Shown here piece by piece: positions 43,862-51,621 of a stretch of DNA of 53,187 bases. Source of the DNA: JAYPWI01 sp964629575 (GTDB taxonomy: Bacteria; Actinomycetota; Acidimicrobiia; Acidimicrobiales; Poriferisodalaceae). Position 1 is the first letter of the stretch; every line of letters begins with the position of its first letter. The stretch is taken from positions 1-53,187 of the forward strand of contig CAZVUM010000031.1 in NCBI GenBank assembly GCA_964629575.1, given 5' to 3'. The notes below the pieces were generated by a model. It saw nothing but the letters and a program-made list of their open reading frames with translations. It made no database searches and was not told the DNA's origin. A program made the position numbers and the translations under genes.

Positions 43862-43895
43862 ATTTAGGTTCCAGGAGCGCTCCTGGAACCTAAAT
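43862..43895. repeat. Perfect 34-bp palindrome
   Basis: The 34-base sequence reads identically on both strands, with half-site ATTTAGGTTCCAGGAGC. It starts 20 bp after the LLM gene stop, so it could act as a bidirectional terminator-like hairpin or be an interspersed repeat. The core TTCCAGGAGCGCTCC recurs at 44088-44102. No T-run follows. Confidence 0.85.
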
Positions 43896-43923
43896 CGGCG
43901 GCGGCGTCGACGAGACTGGCGGC

Positions 43924-44079
43924 ATGGTGGAACACGAAAGGGCCGAGTGTCCGAGCAATCCCTGGGTTCCCACGACCATTCAGTGGGAGGGTCCACTCGG
44001 CGAGCGCACTATCGCAACGTATCGAGGCCACGAGCTGCACGTGCTCGAATGGCCAAGTCACCCCGAGCTCGACCGATGA
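43924..44079 (+). CDS. Possible small protein (51 aa), doubtful
   Basis: A short open frame starting with ATG and ending in TGA, in the 300-bp spacer between the LLM gene and the lipoprotein. Its translation (VPTTIQWEGPLGERTIATYRG in part) has a protein-like composition with few Ala/Arg shadows, but no ribosome-binding site or family match. It overlaps the hairpin at 43942-44001. It may be a remnant or a genuine small gene. Confidence 0.3.
   Translation: MVEHERAECPSNPWVPTTIQWEGPLGERTIATYRGHELHVLEWPSHPELDR
43942..44001. repeat. Nested inverted repeat
   Basis: GCCGAGTG (43942-43949) pairs with CACTCGGC (43994-44001). An inner pair, CCCAC and GTGGG, sits between. Together they predict a nested stem-loop in the spacer. 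Meaning unknown; it lies inside the doubtful small ORF. Confidence 0.5.
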
Positions 44080-44087
44080 GCCACTCA

Positions 44088-44102
44088 TTCCAGGAGCGCT
44101 CC
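44088..44102. repeat. Second copy of palindrome core TTCCAGGAGCGCTCC
   Basis: A 15-bp exact match to the core of the 34-bp palindrome at 43862-43895. It lies about 220 bp downstream, just upstream of the lipoprotein gene. Outer arms are not conserved, so this is a partial copy. Confidence 0.6.
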
Positions 44103-44141
44103 CGGACCCTGATCAGTGCTGGTCGCGGAAAGTCGGTGGCG

Positions 44142-45635
44142 ATGGTGCTGAAGCCGACATGGTGGGCATGGTTAGTGGCGTTCGCACTCGCGGCCGCAGC
44201 GTGCTCGACAGATGCGAACGACGCGGCGCCCGGCACGACCGAAGCCGCAATCACCGATTGGAGCACGACAACCGAACTCGAACGGCTGGAGATCATCGTC
44301 AGCGGTTCGGCCTACCGGCAGCGGATCTGTTTCTCCAGTGCCGAACCCTGCCTCCCCACCGATACGCCGCTCCACCGGACTCCGCAGGGCGTCGCCCGAG
44401 TCCGCGGGACGCTGCGGAACGGGATCCTTCGCGTCATCGAGCAGCTTCCGGTCGGGCACGGATCCAACGGCTCGGCACTTCTGTGCCCAGATGCTCATGC
44501 TCAGCGAGGGCTCGACTACGACCAGGAGATCGAGGACCGGCTGGACACCTTGCGCATCGAGTTCGAGGAACGAACCGCGGGATTGTGGATCGAAGGAAAC
44601 GTCTTCCACCTGCGTGTGGTGGGATCGGCGACGCCTGCTCGCGAGCGTGCCGACCAACTGGGCATCGGCGACCACGTCTGCATCGTCGGACAACCGGGGA
44701 ACACTCCCGCCGACTGGTCAGATCTGGCGGAGGAACTCGAGGCGTTCCTGGTCGAACGGGGCCTTCTCGAAGTGAACGGCAGGGGGCCGCGCTACGACCC
44801 CGTGTACGACGACCTGTACGTCGGAGTGTCGGTCATCGACTCGGAAACGCTCGACGCGATCGCTCAACGCTTCGGCGCCGAGGTGCGCGTCGGGTCCGCG
44901 CTTCAAATCATCACGGGGAGCGCAGCTCTTCTGGAAGAGGAGCTCGCCGCTGTCGACGACGTCGTTGGGTGGGATGACCTCTACACCCGCTGCGCACGAG
45001 TCGTCTTGGATGGATACCTGCCGGACATCACCGCCTCGGTCTTAACGCCGGATGAGGCGAACGCGCTCGCCGCCGGCCTCCTGCACTTCGACTGGGTCGA
45101 ACCGTACTGGGCGATGTCGGTGCCCTCCTCCGATGGCACCACCGCCGTCCTTCTCGGTCGACCGCCGGGCATCGAGACGCCCGGCCCCTGGGAGGGGCAG
45201 ACCTTCCACGCGGCGATGGTGTCCCTAAGCGGCAGGGGACAGCTCCTTCACTGGGACTCGCATTGCCGCCTCGCCGTCGAAGCAGTTGGGTTCGATCCGA
45301 CGGAGTTCCGCCTGTCCGACGAGAGCCCACCCGATCCAGCGAGCGACCACCTCACCGTGCTCCTCAGCCCTGTGGCATGTGGCGCCCACGGCATGGTTGA
45401 GATCGGCGCCTTCACGTCGCTCGTGCGAGAGACCGACTCATCCGTCGAGATCGTCATTCTGACGAGGCAACCATCCGGCGGCGTCACCTGCGAAGGGCAT
45501 CCGCCGGTGCTCACCAATCTCCGGCTGGAGGCGCCGTTGGCCGACCGGTCAATCATCAACTTCAGCCATGGGATTCCGGAGATCCTGAGCTGGCCCCCGT
45601 CAGCAGCAGACAAAGCGCGCGTCAGGGACTTCTGA
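44142..45635 (+). CDS. Putative secreted lipoprotein, unknown function
   Basis: A 497-aa protein. The signal MVLKPTWWAWLVAFALAAAAC ends in a lipobox (Cys21); a Thr/Ala-rich linker follows and then a ~450-residue globular region. Two halves seem distinct: 45-170 with several Cys (ICFSSAEPCLP, ALLCPDA, HVCIVGQ) and 180-497 with more. No family is recognised. ATG 44142 is chosen because the signal peptide starts there; a GTG at 44136 is possible. It converges with acyl-CoA dehydrogenase 2. Confidence 0.7.
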   Translation: MVLKPTWWAWLVAFALAAAACSTDANDAAPGTTEAAITDWSTTTELERLEIIVSGSAYRQRICFSSAEPCLPTDTPLHRTPQGVARVRGTLRNGILRVIEQLPVGHGSNGSALLCPDAHAQRGLDYDQEIEDRLDTLRIEFEERTAGLWIEGNVFHLRVVGSATPARERADQLGIGDHVCIVGQPGNTPADWSDLAEELEAFLVERGLLEVNGRGPRYDPVYDDLYVGVSVIDSETLDAIAQRFGAEVRVGSALQIITGSAALLEEELAAVDDVVGWDDLYTRCARVVLDGYLPDITASVLTPDEANALAAGLLHFDWVEPYWAMSVPSSDGTTAVLLGRPPGIETPGPWEGQTFHAAMVSLSGRGQLLHWDSHCRLAVEAVGFDPTEFRLSDESPPDPASDHLTVLLSPVACGAHGMVEIGAFTSLVRETDSSVEIVILTRQPSGGVTCEGHPPVLTNLRLEAPLADRSIINFSHGIPEILSWPPSAADKARVRDF

Positions 45636-45655
45636 GTTCCGCACTTCGGTGCAGG

Positions 45656-45672
45656 TTGGTTCCTGGCACCAA
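45656..45672. repeat. Degenerate half copy of the GGTGCCTGGCACC repeat
   Basis: TTGGT-TCCTGGC-ACCAA forms a short inverted repeat whose core GGTTCCTGGCACC differs by one base from the outer arm of the 49-bp palindromes. It lies between two convergent genes, directly after the stop of the lipoprotein and before the stop of acyl-CoA dehydrogenase 2. It suggests a scattered family of related elements. Confidence 0.5.
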
Positions 45673-45673
45673 A

Positions 45674-46921
45674 TCAGCTGCGCTTGGTCTCGTTCCAGGG
45701 ACCGGCGTCGGAGCGGGGCTCTTTCGGGAGGCCGAGCACTCGCTCACCGATGATGTTGCGCTGGATCTCGTTGCTTCCCGAGTAGATCGAACCGGGCCGC
45801 GCGCCCATGAACGTCGTGACCCAGGCCTGCGACGAGTAGGGCGAGCCGACGTCGTCGACGCCCACGCCGGTGGCGGCGTCGCGGCCAGATGGCGCCGTTG
45901 CGTCCATGCCGAGCACATCCATCGCCAGCTCCGTGAAGCGCTTGTGGTGCTCGGACCACAGGATCTTGTTGAGCGACGACTCGGCACCGGGGTGAAAGCC
46001 CTGCAGCGAACGAGCGACGGTCTGGAGACCCAGAAACTTCATGATCTGGGTGGTCGTGAACGCGGCCGTGAAGCGCTGCCGCATCACGGGATCGTCGAGC
46101 TTGCCGCGTTCCCTGGCGGCAGCTGCCAGCCGGCCCCACTCCTCGCCGTAGCGAATGCCGTTGAGCGTCGCATCGTCACCGCGCTCGTAGGCGAGAAGCG
46201 TGTTGGCGACCGCCCAGCCGTTGTTGACCCCGCCAATGACGTTCTCCCTGGCGGTGCGCGCGTCGCTGAAGAAGACCTCGTTGAAGTCGTGGTGCTGGGC
46301 GGCGTTCACGATCGGACGCACCTCGACGCCGGGCTGGTCGATCGGACAGAGCAGGAACGAGATGCCGGCGTGCTTCACGGCAGCGGGGTCGGTGCGGCAG
46401 AGCACGAAGATCCAGTTGGCGTTGTGGCCCTGGCTCGTCCAGATCTTCTGGCCGTTGATGACCCACTCGTCGCCGTCGAGCTCGGCACGTGTCGCGAGAG
46501 ATGCGAGGTCCGAACCCGAGTTGGGCTCGCTGTACCCCTGGCACCACACGTCCTCGCCGCTGATGATCCGCGGCAGGTAGTGGCGCTTCTGCTCCTCGGT
46601 CCCCCATTCGATGATCGTGTTGCCCGCCATCGAGATGGAGAAGATGTCGTTGTCGGTGCCCGCCGGTACACCGGCCTCGGCGAACTCCTCCGCGAGCACC
46701 GTGCGTTCCATCTGGCTCAATCCGGCGCCGCCGTATTCGGGGGGCCAGGCGACAGCGAGGAGCTGGTTCTCCGCGAGAGTGCGGCGCCACTCACCGATGA
46801 ACGCTCGGCGCTCGTCCGGCGTGAACGCACCCATCCCGGACCAGTCAGCCGGCAGGTGCTCGGCCAGAAAGTCCTTGATGCGAGCGCGAAAAGCGGCGGC
46901 TTCGGGGGTGTAGTCGTCCAC
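45674..46921 (-). CDS. Acyl-CoA dehydrogenase family protein (2)
   Basis: A 415-aa flavoprotein with the same layout as the copy at 41632: WPPEYGGAGLSQMER, QGYSEPNSGSDLASL, WVINGQKIWTSQGHNANW and SIYSGSNEIQRNIIGERVLGLPKE. The strong resemblance suggests a paralog for a different acyl chain. GTG at 46921 with GAGGAGA five nucleotides upstream. It lies 27 bp downstream of the APH-fold kinase gene and may be co-transcribed with it. Confidence 0.93.
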   Translation of the reverse strand: MDDYTPEAAAFRARIKDFLAEHLPADWSGMGAFTPDERRAFIGEWRRTLAENQLLAVAWPPEYGGAGLSQMERTVLAEEFAEAGVPAGTDNDIFSISMAGNTIIEWGTEEQKRHYLPRIISGEDVWCQGYSEPNSGSDLASLATRAELDGDEWVINGQKIWTSQGHNANWIFVLCRTDPAAVKHAGISFLLCPIDQPGVEVRPIVNAAQHHDFNEVFFSDARTARENVIGGVNNGWAVANTLLAYERGDDATLNGIRYGEEWGRLAAAARERGKLDDPVMRQRFTAAFTTTQIMKFLGLQTVARSLQGFHPGAESSLNKILWSEHHKRFTELAMDVLGMDATAPSGRDAATGVGVDDVGSPYSSQAWVTTFMGARPGSIYSGSNEIQRNIIGERVLGLPKEPRSDAGPWNETKRS

Positions 46922-46948
46922 GTCTTCTCCTCAGGAACGGCCGCCAGA

Positions 46949-47938
46949 CTAGACAGCGCGCCCGAGGTGCTGCTCGGCCGCGACGACCGCTTCGTCGATC
47001 ACGTGTGGGAGGAACGCGTGTATGTCGAGTTCGGGTCGGTCGTCGAGCCAGCTGACGACCATCAGGGCTCGAATCGTGAGGAAGGCGTCGAGCAGCTCGA
47101 CCTCATCGGCGGCCAACGGCCACACAGACGCGTACCCGTCGAGCAGTGCGTCACGCGCTGCGGCGAACCATGGCTCACCGGCCGCCGGATGGAGTGCCAC
47201 CGCGAGCTCATGCACGTAGTAGCCCCACCCGGCGTCGTCGAAGTCGATCATCGTCAGCCGCTCGCCGTCGGCCATGACGTTGCGGAGATGAAGGTCGGCG
47301 TGGATCATTCCGAAGCGTTCGGGCCCGGTCGGGACGGAAGTGAGGAGCTCCACGAGCGAGGTGCGCGCCGCCGAGAACAGCCGCCTCTGCTCGCCAGACA
47401 GCGCGTCCCGATCCCAGAATCTGCCCCACACCGGTGCCTCGCCCACCAAGCCGGCTGCATCCCATCGCCTGCGAATGAACCCGGCCGGCGCCACCCAGCT
47501 CTCGTTGTGCGTGCGAATGAGCGCCGCCAACTCCCCCGCCCGCCGGTAGTGACCCACCACATCCGAGCCGTCCCCAGAGCGCAGGTCCTCCACGGGCTGT
47601 CCGTCGATCCAGCCGATCACCCCGACGTGGCGCCGCTCACCAGCGACAACGACCTCGACAAAGTGATCACCGGCCAACGTCGGAAGTTGCTGCGGTACCG
47701 GTAGACCCGCCGCGCGGAGCGATTCCACCCACGTCACCTCGGACTCCAGCTCGCTCAGCGAGTTGTACCCCGGGCGGTGGAGTCGCAGCACCAACGGGCC
47801 GACGTTGGGCTGGTCGATCCGACAGACCACGTTCTCGGTGTGAGAGATCACCTCGACCGACGACGGTTCGATCCCCCACGCACCCGCGGCGTGCGCGGCG
47901 GCGCTGGTCCAGACCTCAGCTGGTGGCACGGATCGCAT
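46949..47938 (-). CDS. APH/choline-kinase-fold small-molecule phosphotransferase
   Basis: A 329-aa kinase-fold protein. The catalytic loop HADLHLRN and metal-binding IDFDDAGWG are intact, so it should phosphorylate a small alcohol. It overlaps the class III aminotransferase-fold gene by 23 bp. Such pairs or fusions of an APH kinase and a class III PLP enzyme occur in the hydroxylysine and ethanolamine routes (kinase then phospho-lyase), so a similar two-step degradation of an amino alcohol is the likely role. ATG at 47938; an upstream extension would overlap the partner gene more. Confidence 0.85.
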   Translation of the reverse strand: MRSVPPAEVWTSAAAHAAGAWGIEPSSVEVISHTENVVCRIDQPNVGPLVLRLHRPGYNSLSELESEVTWVESLRAAGLPVPQQLPTLAGDHFVEVVVAGERRHVGVIGWIDGQPVEDLRSGDGSDVVGHYRRAGELAALIRTHNESWVAPAGFIRRRWDAAGLVGEAPVWGRFWDRDALSGEQRRLFSAARTSLVELLTSVPTGPERFGMIHADLHLRNVMADGERLTMIDFDDAGWGYYVHELAVALHPAAGEPWFAAARDALLDGYASVWPLAADEVELLDAFLTIRALMVVSWLDDRPELDIHAFLPHVIDEAVVAAEQHLGRAV

Positions 47939-49184
47939 CACCGAAGGCTTCGAGGAACAGCTCGGCATGCTCAGAGTCGAAGACGAGGGGCGGGCGGATC
48001 TTGAGAACGTTGCCGTGCTGGCCCGCCTTGCCCATCAGCATGCCGCGCTCCTTCATCGCCTCGACCATCGCCGCCGCGCCCTCGACGTCGGGTTCGGTGG
48101 TTCCCGGCGTCACCCAGTCGATTCCAGCGAACAGCCCATGGCCGCGCACGTCGCCCATGCGAGGGTCGTCCGGCTGCATCTCGCGCAGGCCAGCCCGCAG
48201 CTGCTCGCCCACCAGCGACACCTGCGACACGAGGTCTCGTTCCTGAATCTCGTCGATCACGGCATTGCCCGCCGCCGCCTGGAGAGGACTGGCGGCGAAC
48301 GTGTTGAAGTAGCGCGACCGCGACCGAAAGCCGGACACGAGGTCGTGACTGGCCGCGACGCCAGAGACCGGCATCCCGTTGCCCATCGGCTTCCCCATCG
48401 TGACGATGTCGGGGACGAAGCCGCTGGTCTCATAGCCCCACCACCGACCGCTGCGAGCGAATCCGGCCTGCACTTCGTCGGCGATCACGAGGCCACCGGC
48501 GGCGTGGACCATCTCGACCGCCCGCTCGAAGAACCCGGCCGGAGCGTCTGGCAGACCCTCGTTGGCGAGGATCGAGCACATCATGAGGCCGGCGAAGCCG
48601 GTCGCGTCGGCTTCGAAGTCGGCGATGGTCTTGGCGAGCTGGTCGAGGTGGAGGTCGCAGAGCTCGTCCGCCGTCGCTCCTTCGGCGAGCGGGCGGAACA
48701 GTTGGGGCGTGGCGATCGATGCGAGATCACCGCGACGACGACCCACCGGCAGGTTCGTCATCCGCACGATCTCGGCGGAGTTGCCGTGGTACGTGGCGTC
48801 GGTGCAAACGATTCCCTTCTTACCCGTCGCAGCGCGGGCCATCATGAGCGCGACCTCGCTCGCCTCGGTTCCGCTGCACGCGACGACGAGCGACTCGAGA
48901 CCAGGGTGGTGAAGGCCGAGGAGCCGCTCCACGTATTCAACAACGCCTTCGTGCAGGTAGCGACTGTGCACGTTGAGGGTTCCGGCCTGGCGTGCTATGG
49001 CCTCGGCGACACGCCGGTTGGCGTGGCCGACACAGGGGACGTTGTTGTACAGGTCGAGGAACCGCCGGCCGGTCGCATCCTCGAGCCACACGCCGTCGCC
49101 CCGCACCACTTCGATCGGTGCCTCGTAGAAGAGCGGCGCTCCCTCGCCCATCGCTCGACGATGGCGTTCGAGTAGATCCGTCAT
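47916..49184 (-). CDS. Class III aminotransferase-fold PLP enzyme (possible phospho-lyase)
   Basis: A 422-aa PLP enzyme. Motifs are FLDLYNNVPCVGHANRRV, VVACSGTEASEVALMMAR, VIADEVQAGFARSG, and the PLP Lys in GKPMGNGMPVSG. The fold family includes transaminases and the phospho-lyases ETNPPL and PHYKPL. Pairing with an APH-fold kinase downstream favours phospho-lyase activity on a phosphorylated amino alcohol, but a transaminase cannot be excluded. ATG at 49184 is preceded by no other credible start. It is divergent from the SDR gene. Confidence 0.9.
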   Translation of the reverse strand: MTDLLERHRRAMGEGAPLFYEAPIEVVRGDGVWLEDATGRRFLDLYNNVPCVGHANRRVAEAIARQAGTLNVHSRYLHEGVVEYVERLLGLHHPGLESLVVACSGTEASEVALMMARAATGKKGIVCTDATYHGNSAEIVRMTNLPVGRRRGDLASIATPQLFRPLAEGATADELCDLHLDQLAKTIADFEADATGFAGLMMCSILANEGLPDAPAGFFERAVEMVHAAGGLVIADEVQAGFARSGRWWGYETSGFVPDIVTMGKPMGNGMPVSGVAASHDLVSGFRSRSRYFNTFAASPLQAAAGNAVIDEIQERDLVSQVSLVGEQLRAGLREMQPDDPRMGDVRGHGLFAGIDWVTPGTTEPDVEGAAAMVEAMKERGMLMGKAGQHGNVLKIRPPLVFDSEHAELFLEAFGDAIRATS

Positions 49185-49219
49185 GCGGGGCAGCTTTGCA
49201 CGCACAAGACTCCGTGCCC

Positions 49220-49987
49220 ATGGGAACACTCGACGGAAAGATCGCACTCGTCACAGGCGTGGGAGCGGGGATCGGTGAGGCGATCGCACGCCGCTACGCC
49301 GAGGCCGGGGCGACCGTGGTCGGCAGCGACATCGATCTGGCCGGCGGCGGCGACACGATGAAGGCAGCCGGCGGAGAGTTCGTGGAGTGCGACATGAGCG
49401 ACCTCGACGCGGTCGGCGCGATGGTCGACGACGCCGCAGCCCGCCACGGGCAGATCGACGTGCTGGTCAACAACGCCGGGATCACGAAGCAGCTCGGGTT
49501 CTTCGACGTGACCCCCGACGACTGGGACCGCATCAACGACGTGAACACGCGCGGTCTGTTCTTCTGCATGCAGGCGGTGGCCAAGCACATGCGGGAGCGG
49601 GACTGCGGAACGATCGTCAACATCGCGTCGATCGCAGGCAAGGGCTATCGCGGCACGTCCAACATCGCCTACGCCGGAACGAAGGGCTGCGTGATCGCGC
49701 TCACCCGGGTCGGCGCGCACCAGCTGGCCAGGTACGGGATCACGGTGAACGCCATCTGCCCTGGTGTGACCCGAACGACTCTTTTCAATCAGGTCACCGC
49801 AGGCGCCGCAGAACGAACGGGCCGCCCGCTCGAGGAGATCATCGAGCGGGCCGAGAAGGAGATTCCGATCCGCCGCTCCAACTCACCCGACGACATCGCC
49901 CACGCCGCCGTCTTCCTCGGCAGCGACGCGGCCCGCAACATCACCGGCCAGAGCCTCAACGTCGACGGCGGCCTGCGCTTCGACTGA
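49220..49987 (+). CDS. Short-chain dehydrogenase/reductase
   Basis: A 255-aa classical SDR. NAD(P) motif TGVGAGIGEA, NNAGITKQLGF, and active site YAGTKGCVIALTR (YxxxK) are visible, with ICPGVTRTTLF and NVDGGLRFD at the end. It probably reduces or oxidises a keto/hydroxy compound. ATG at 49220; GTG at 49214 is an alternative. It is divergent from the PLP gene (35 bp) and convergent with the gapped gene at 50016. Confidence 0.9.
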   Translation: MGTLDGKIALVTGVGAGIGEAIARRYAEAGATVVGSDIDLAGGGDTMKAAGGEFVECDMSDLDAVGAMVDDAAARHGQIDVLVNNAGITKQLGFFDVTPDDWDRINDVNTRGLFFCMQAVAKHMRERDCGTIVNIASIAGKGYRGTSNIAYAGTKGCVIALTRVGAHQLARYGITVNAICPGVTRTTLFNQVTAGAAERTGRPLEEIIERAEKEIPIRRSNSPDDIAHAAVFLGSDAARNITGQSLNVDGGLRFD

Positions 49988-50015
49988 CCAGGGAGCCCTC
50001 CCCACCACGAGCCGG

Positions 50016-51029
50016 TCAGGTCGACGTGGTGGGCGTTTCGTCGCGGGCGTGATCGTCGAATCGCAGCTTGAACTCGCCGAACCGGTCTTCGAGCCACTTC
50101 TCGAGCTCCTCGGGNNNNNNNNNNNNNNNNNNNNNNNNNNNNNNNNNNNNNNNNNNNNNNNNNNNNNNNNNNNNNNNNNNNNNNNNNNNNNNNNNNNNNN
50201 NNNNNNNNNNNNNNTCGAGCCACTTCTCGAGCTCCTCGGGCGGCGCATCGAGGGGAGGGAGCTCGAACTCACCGAACAGCTTCCACTCCTCACCCCACAG
50301 CTCCCCGAGCTCACGGTCCTCCATGAACTTCCGCAGCTCCTCGGGCAGCTCCTCCAGTGGAAGCTGCTCGAAGGGGAACTTGGTCTCACCATCGAACATC
50401 CACAGCGGCAACTCTCCGCCGTCGTGGAAGAACCTGAGGCCGCCTTCGACACCACCGAACTTCTCGATGAGTTCGTCGAGCTCCGAACTGTCGGGGAAGA
50501 GGGACGCTGGCGCTTCGATCTGCAGAATGCGCTCGGCGGACACCACGCCGATCATCACCCGGTCGCCGTCGCGTGTGACATAGGCCGTCGCGTCGGGAAG
50601 GGCGATGGTCTGGTCCGCGCTCGCTGCGAGCTCGTCTGCCACCTCCTGGCTGAACGGCTCGCTGCGCACCGAGAGATCGACCGGGCCGCCGAACCAGTGG
50701 AGGCCGCCCTCCTTGTCGCTCCCGTGGTGGTCCCCGGACAAGTCGTCGTGGGCATCGTCGTCGACGTCGCCCCCACTCGGTTCGGTCGAGGCCTCGGCAT
50801 CGGTGGCGTGGTCGCCGCCCGTGGCGACGACGGGAACAGGTGTGTCCGGACGCAACGCCAGAGCACCAACACCGACCAACGCCAACGCAGCCACGGCCCC
50901 GCCGAAGGCGCCTCGACGCCGTCGCCGTCTCTGGTCGACTCGCTCGGTGATGCGTTCGAGCGGCGGGGCGGCGAGGGTCGGTTCGCCGACCAGCCGTCCG
51001 GCGGCACGCTCCAGCTCAGTGGGGGACAT
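50016..51029 (-). CDS. Membrane-anchored sigma partner protein, interrupted by assembly gap
   Basis: About 337 codons including the gap. The first ~40 residues are cytoplasmic, and a TM helix lies at ~40-58 after a run of Arg. Then a His/Asp/Glu-rich linker and an outside domain follow. The C-terminal region is rich in Glu/Leu and has PEELEKWLEDRFGEF-like units. A 100-N gap falls in this region, so true length is unknown. The ATG at 51029 overlaps the sigma stop by 14 bp. By gene order it is probably the anti-sigma factor; no zinc motif is visible. Confidence 0.6.
   Translation of the reverse strand: MSPTELERAAGRLVGEPTLAAPPLERITERVDQRRRRRRGAFGGAVAALALVGVGALALRPDTPVPVVATGGDHATDAEASTEPSGGDVDDDAHDDLSGDHHGSDKEGGLHWFGGPVDLSVRSEPFSQEVADELAASADQTIALPDATAYVTRDGDRVMIGVVSAERILQIEAPASLFPDSSELDELIEKFGGVEGGLRFFHDGGELPLWMFDGETKFPFEQLPLEELPEELRKFMEDRELGELWGEEWKLFGEFELPPLDAPPEELEKWLXXXXXXXXXXXXXXXXXXXXXXXXXXXXXXXXXXPEELEKWLEDRFGEFKLRFDDHARDETPTTST
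50089..50240. repeat. Assembly gap flanked by identical 26-bp repeats
   Basis: N bases occupy 50115-50214 (exactly 100). The 26 bp directly before (50089-50114) and directly after (50215-50240) are identical. Either the region has tandem repeats of the EELEKWL unit that broke the assembly, or the two contigs overlap by 26 bp and the gap is artificial. The surrounding FGEFEL and FGEFKL pieces support an internal duplication. Confidence 0.85.
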
Positions 51030-51552
51030 AGCTCTGCTCCTCGCGCTCGTGTGCCGTCTCCGGCAGTCCATGGCTGGAAGCGAGATGGTCACCGAGGGAG
51101 TTGCGCCCCCGAGACAGCAGCGTCGCCACCGTTCCGCGACTCACACCCATCGCCTTGGCGATCTCGGGTTCGGTGAGGTCGGCGACGTAGCGCAACGCGA
51201 CCGCCGTCCGGGTGCGATCGGGCAACGCCTCGACCGCCCGCCACAGATCGACGTCGACCTCCGTCGGACCGACGCCGATCGGCACGATCGTGCCGGACAG
51301 AAGCTCGCCTTCGAGGCGGCGCCGCCGAAGACGACGCTTCAGGAGGTTGAGCGCCGTCCGATGCAGCCAGCCACCGGGTCGCTCCATCGCACCGACCCGA
51401 TCCCAGCGCTCATATGCACGAACGAACGCCTCGGCAGCGACCTCCAGCGCGACATCACGATCGCGAGCCGTCACAGCGAGCGACGCCACGATGCGCGGGT
51501 GCTCGCTCCGGTACCACGACTCGAATTCGCCGGGTGATCGGTGGTGGACCAT
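51016..51552 (-). CDS. ECF-type RNA polymerase sigma factor
   Basis: A 178-aa sigma-70 family protein: region 2 (FESWYRSEHPRIVASL, then RPGGWLHRTALNLLKRRLRRRR) and region 4 (LPDRTRTAVALRYVADL, then EIAKAMGVSRGTVATLLSRG). ATG at 51552 with GGAAG upstream; GTG at 51579 is an alternative. Its stop overlaps the start of the membrane-anchored partner. The 69-bp gap before it must hold its promoter, but I find no clear GGAAC/CGTC pair there. Confidence 0.9.
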   Translation of the reverse strand: MVHHRSPGEFESWYRSEHPRIVASLAVTARDRDVALEVAAEAFVRAYERWDRVGAMERPGGWLHRTALNLLKRRLRRRRLEGELLSGTIVPIGVGPTEVDVDLWRAVEALPDRTRTAVALRYVADLTEPEIAKAMGVSRGTVATLLSRGRNSLGDHLASSHGLPETAHEREEQSYVPH

Positions 51553-51621
51553 CTCGTCTTCCACGCAGGTACGAGTCACGGGACCGCCACAACGTTGACA
51601 CGCCGGCGAAGATTTTCGTCG

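Noticed and set aside
43885..43912. GGAACC followed by CGTC as a second ECF promoter near the 34-bp palindrome
   Set aside because: The spacing is 14 nt rather than 16-17, and GGAACC is part of the palindrome.
45656..47704. 682-codon plus-strand open frame over the acyl-CoA dehydrogenase and kinase genes
   Set aside because: It covers two strong minus-strand genes and begins within a repeat; typical antisense shadow.
50089..50240. CRISPR-like or true tandem array at the N gap
   Set aside because: Only two copies are visible and the gap is a 100-N placeholder; coding repeat or contig overlap is more likely.
51596..51601. TTGACA on the plus strand as a -35 box
   Set aside because: No gene follows on the plus strand in the next kilobase; both neighbours are on the minus strand.
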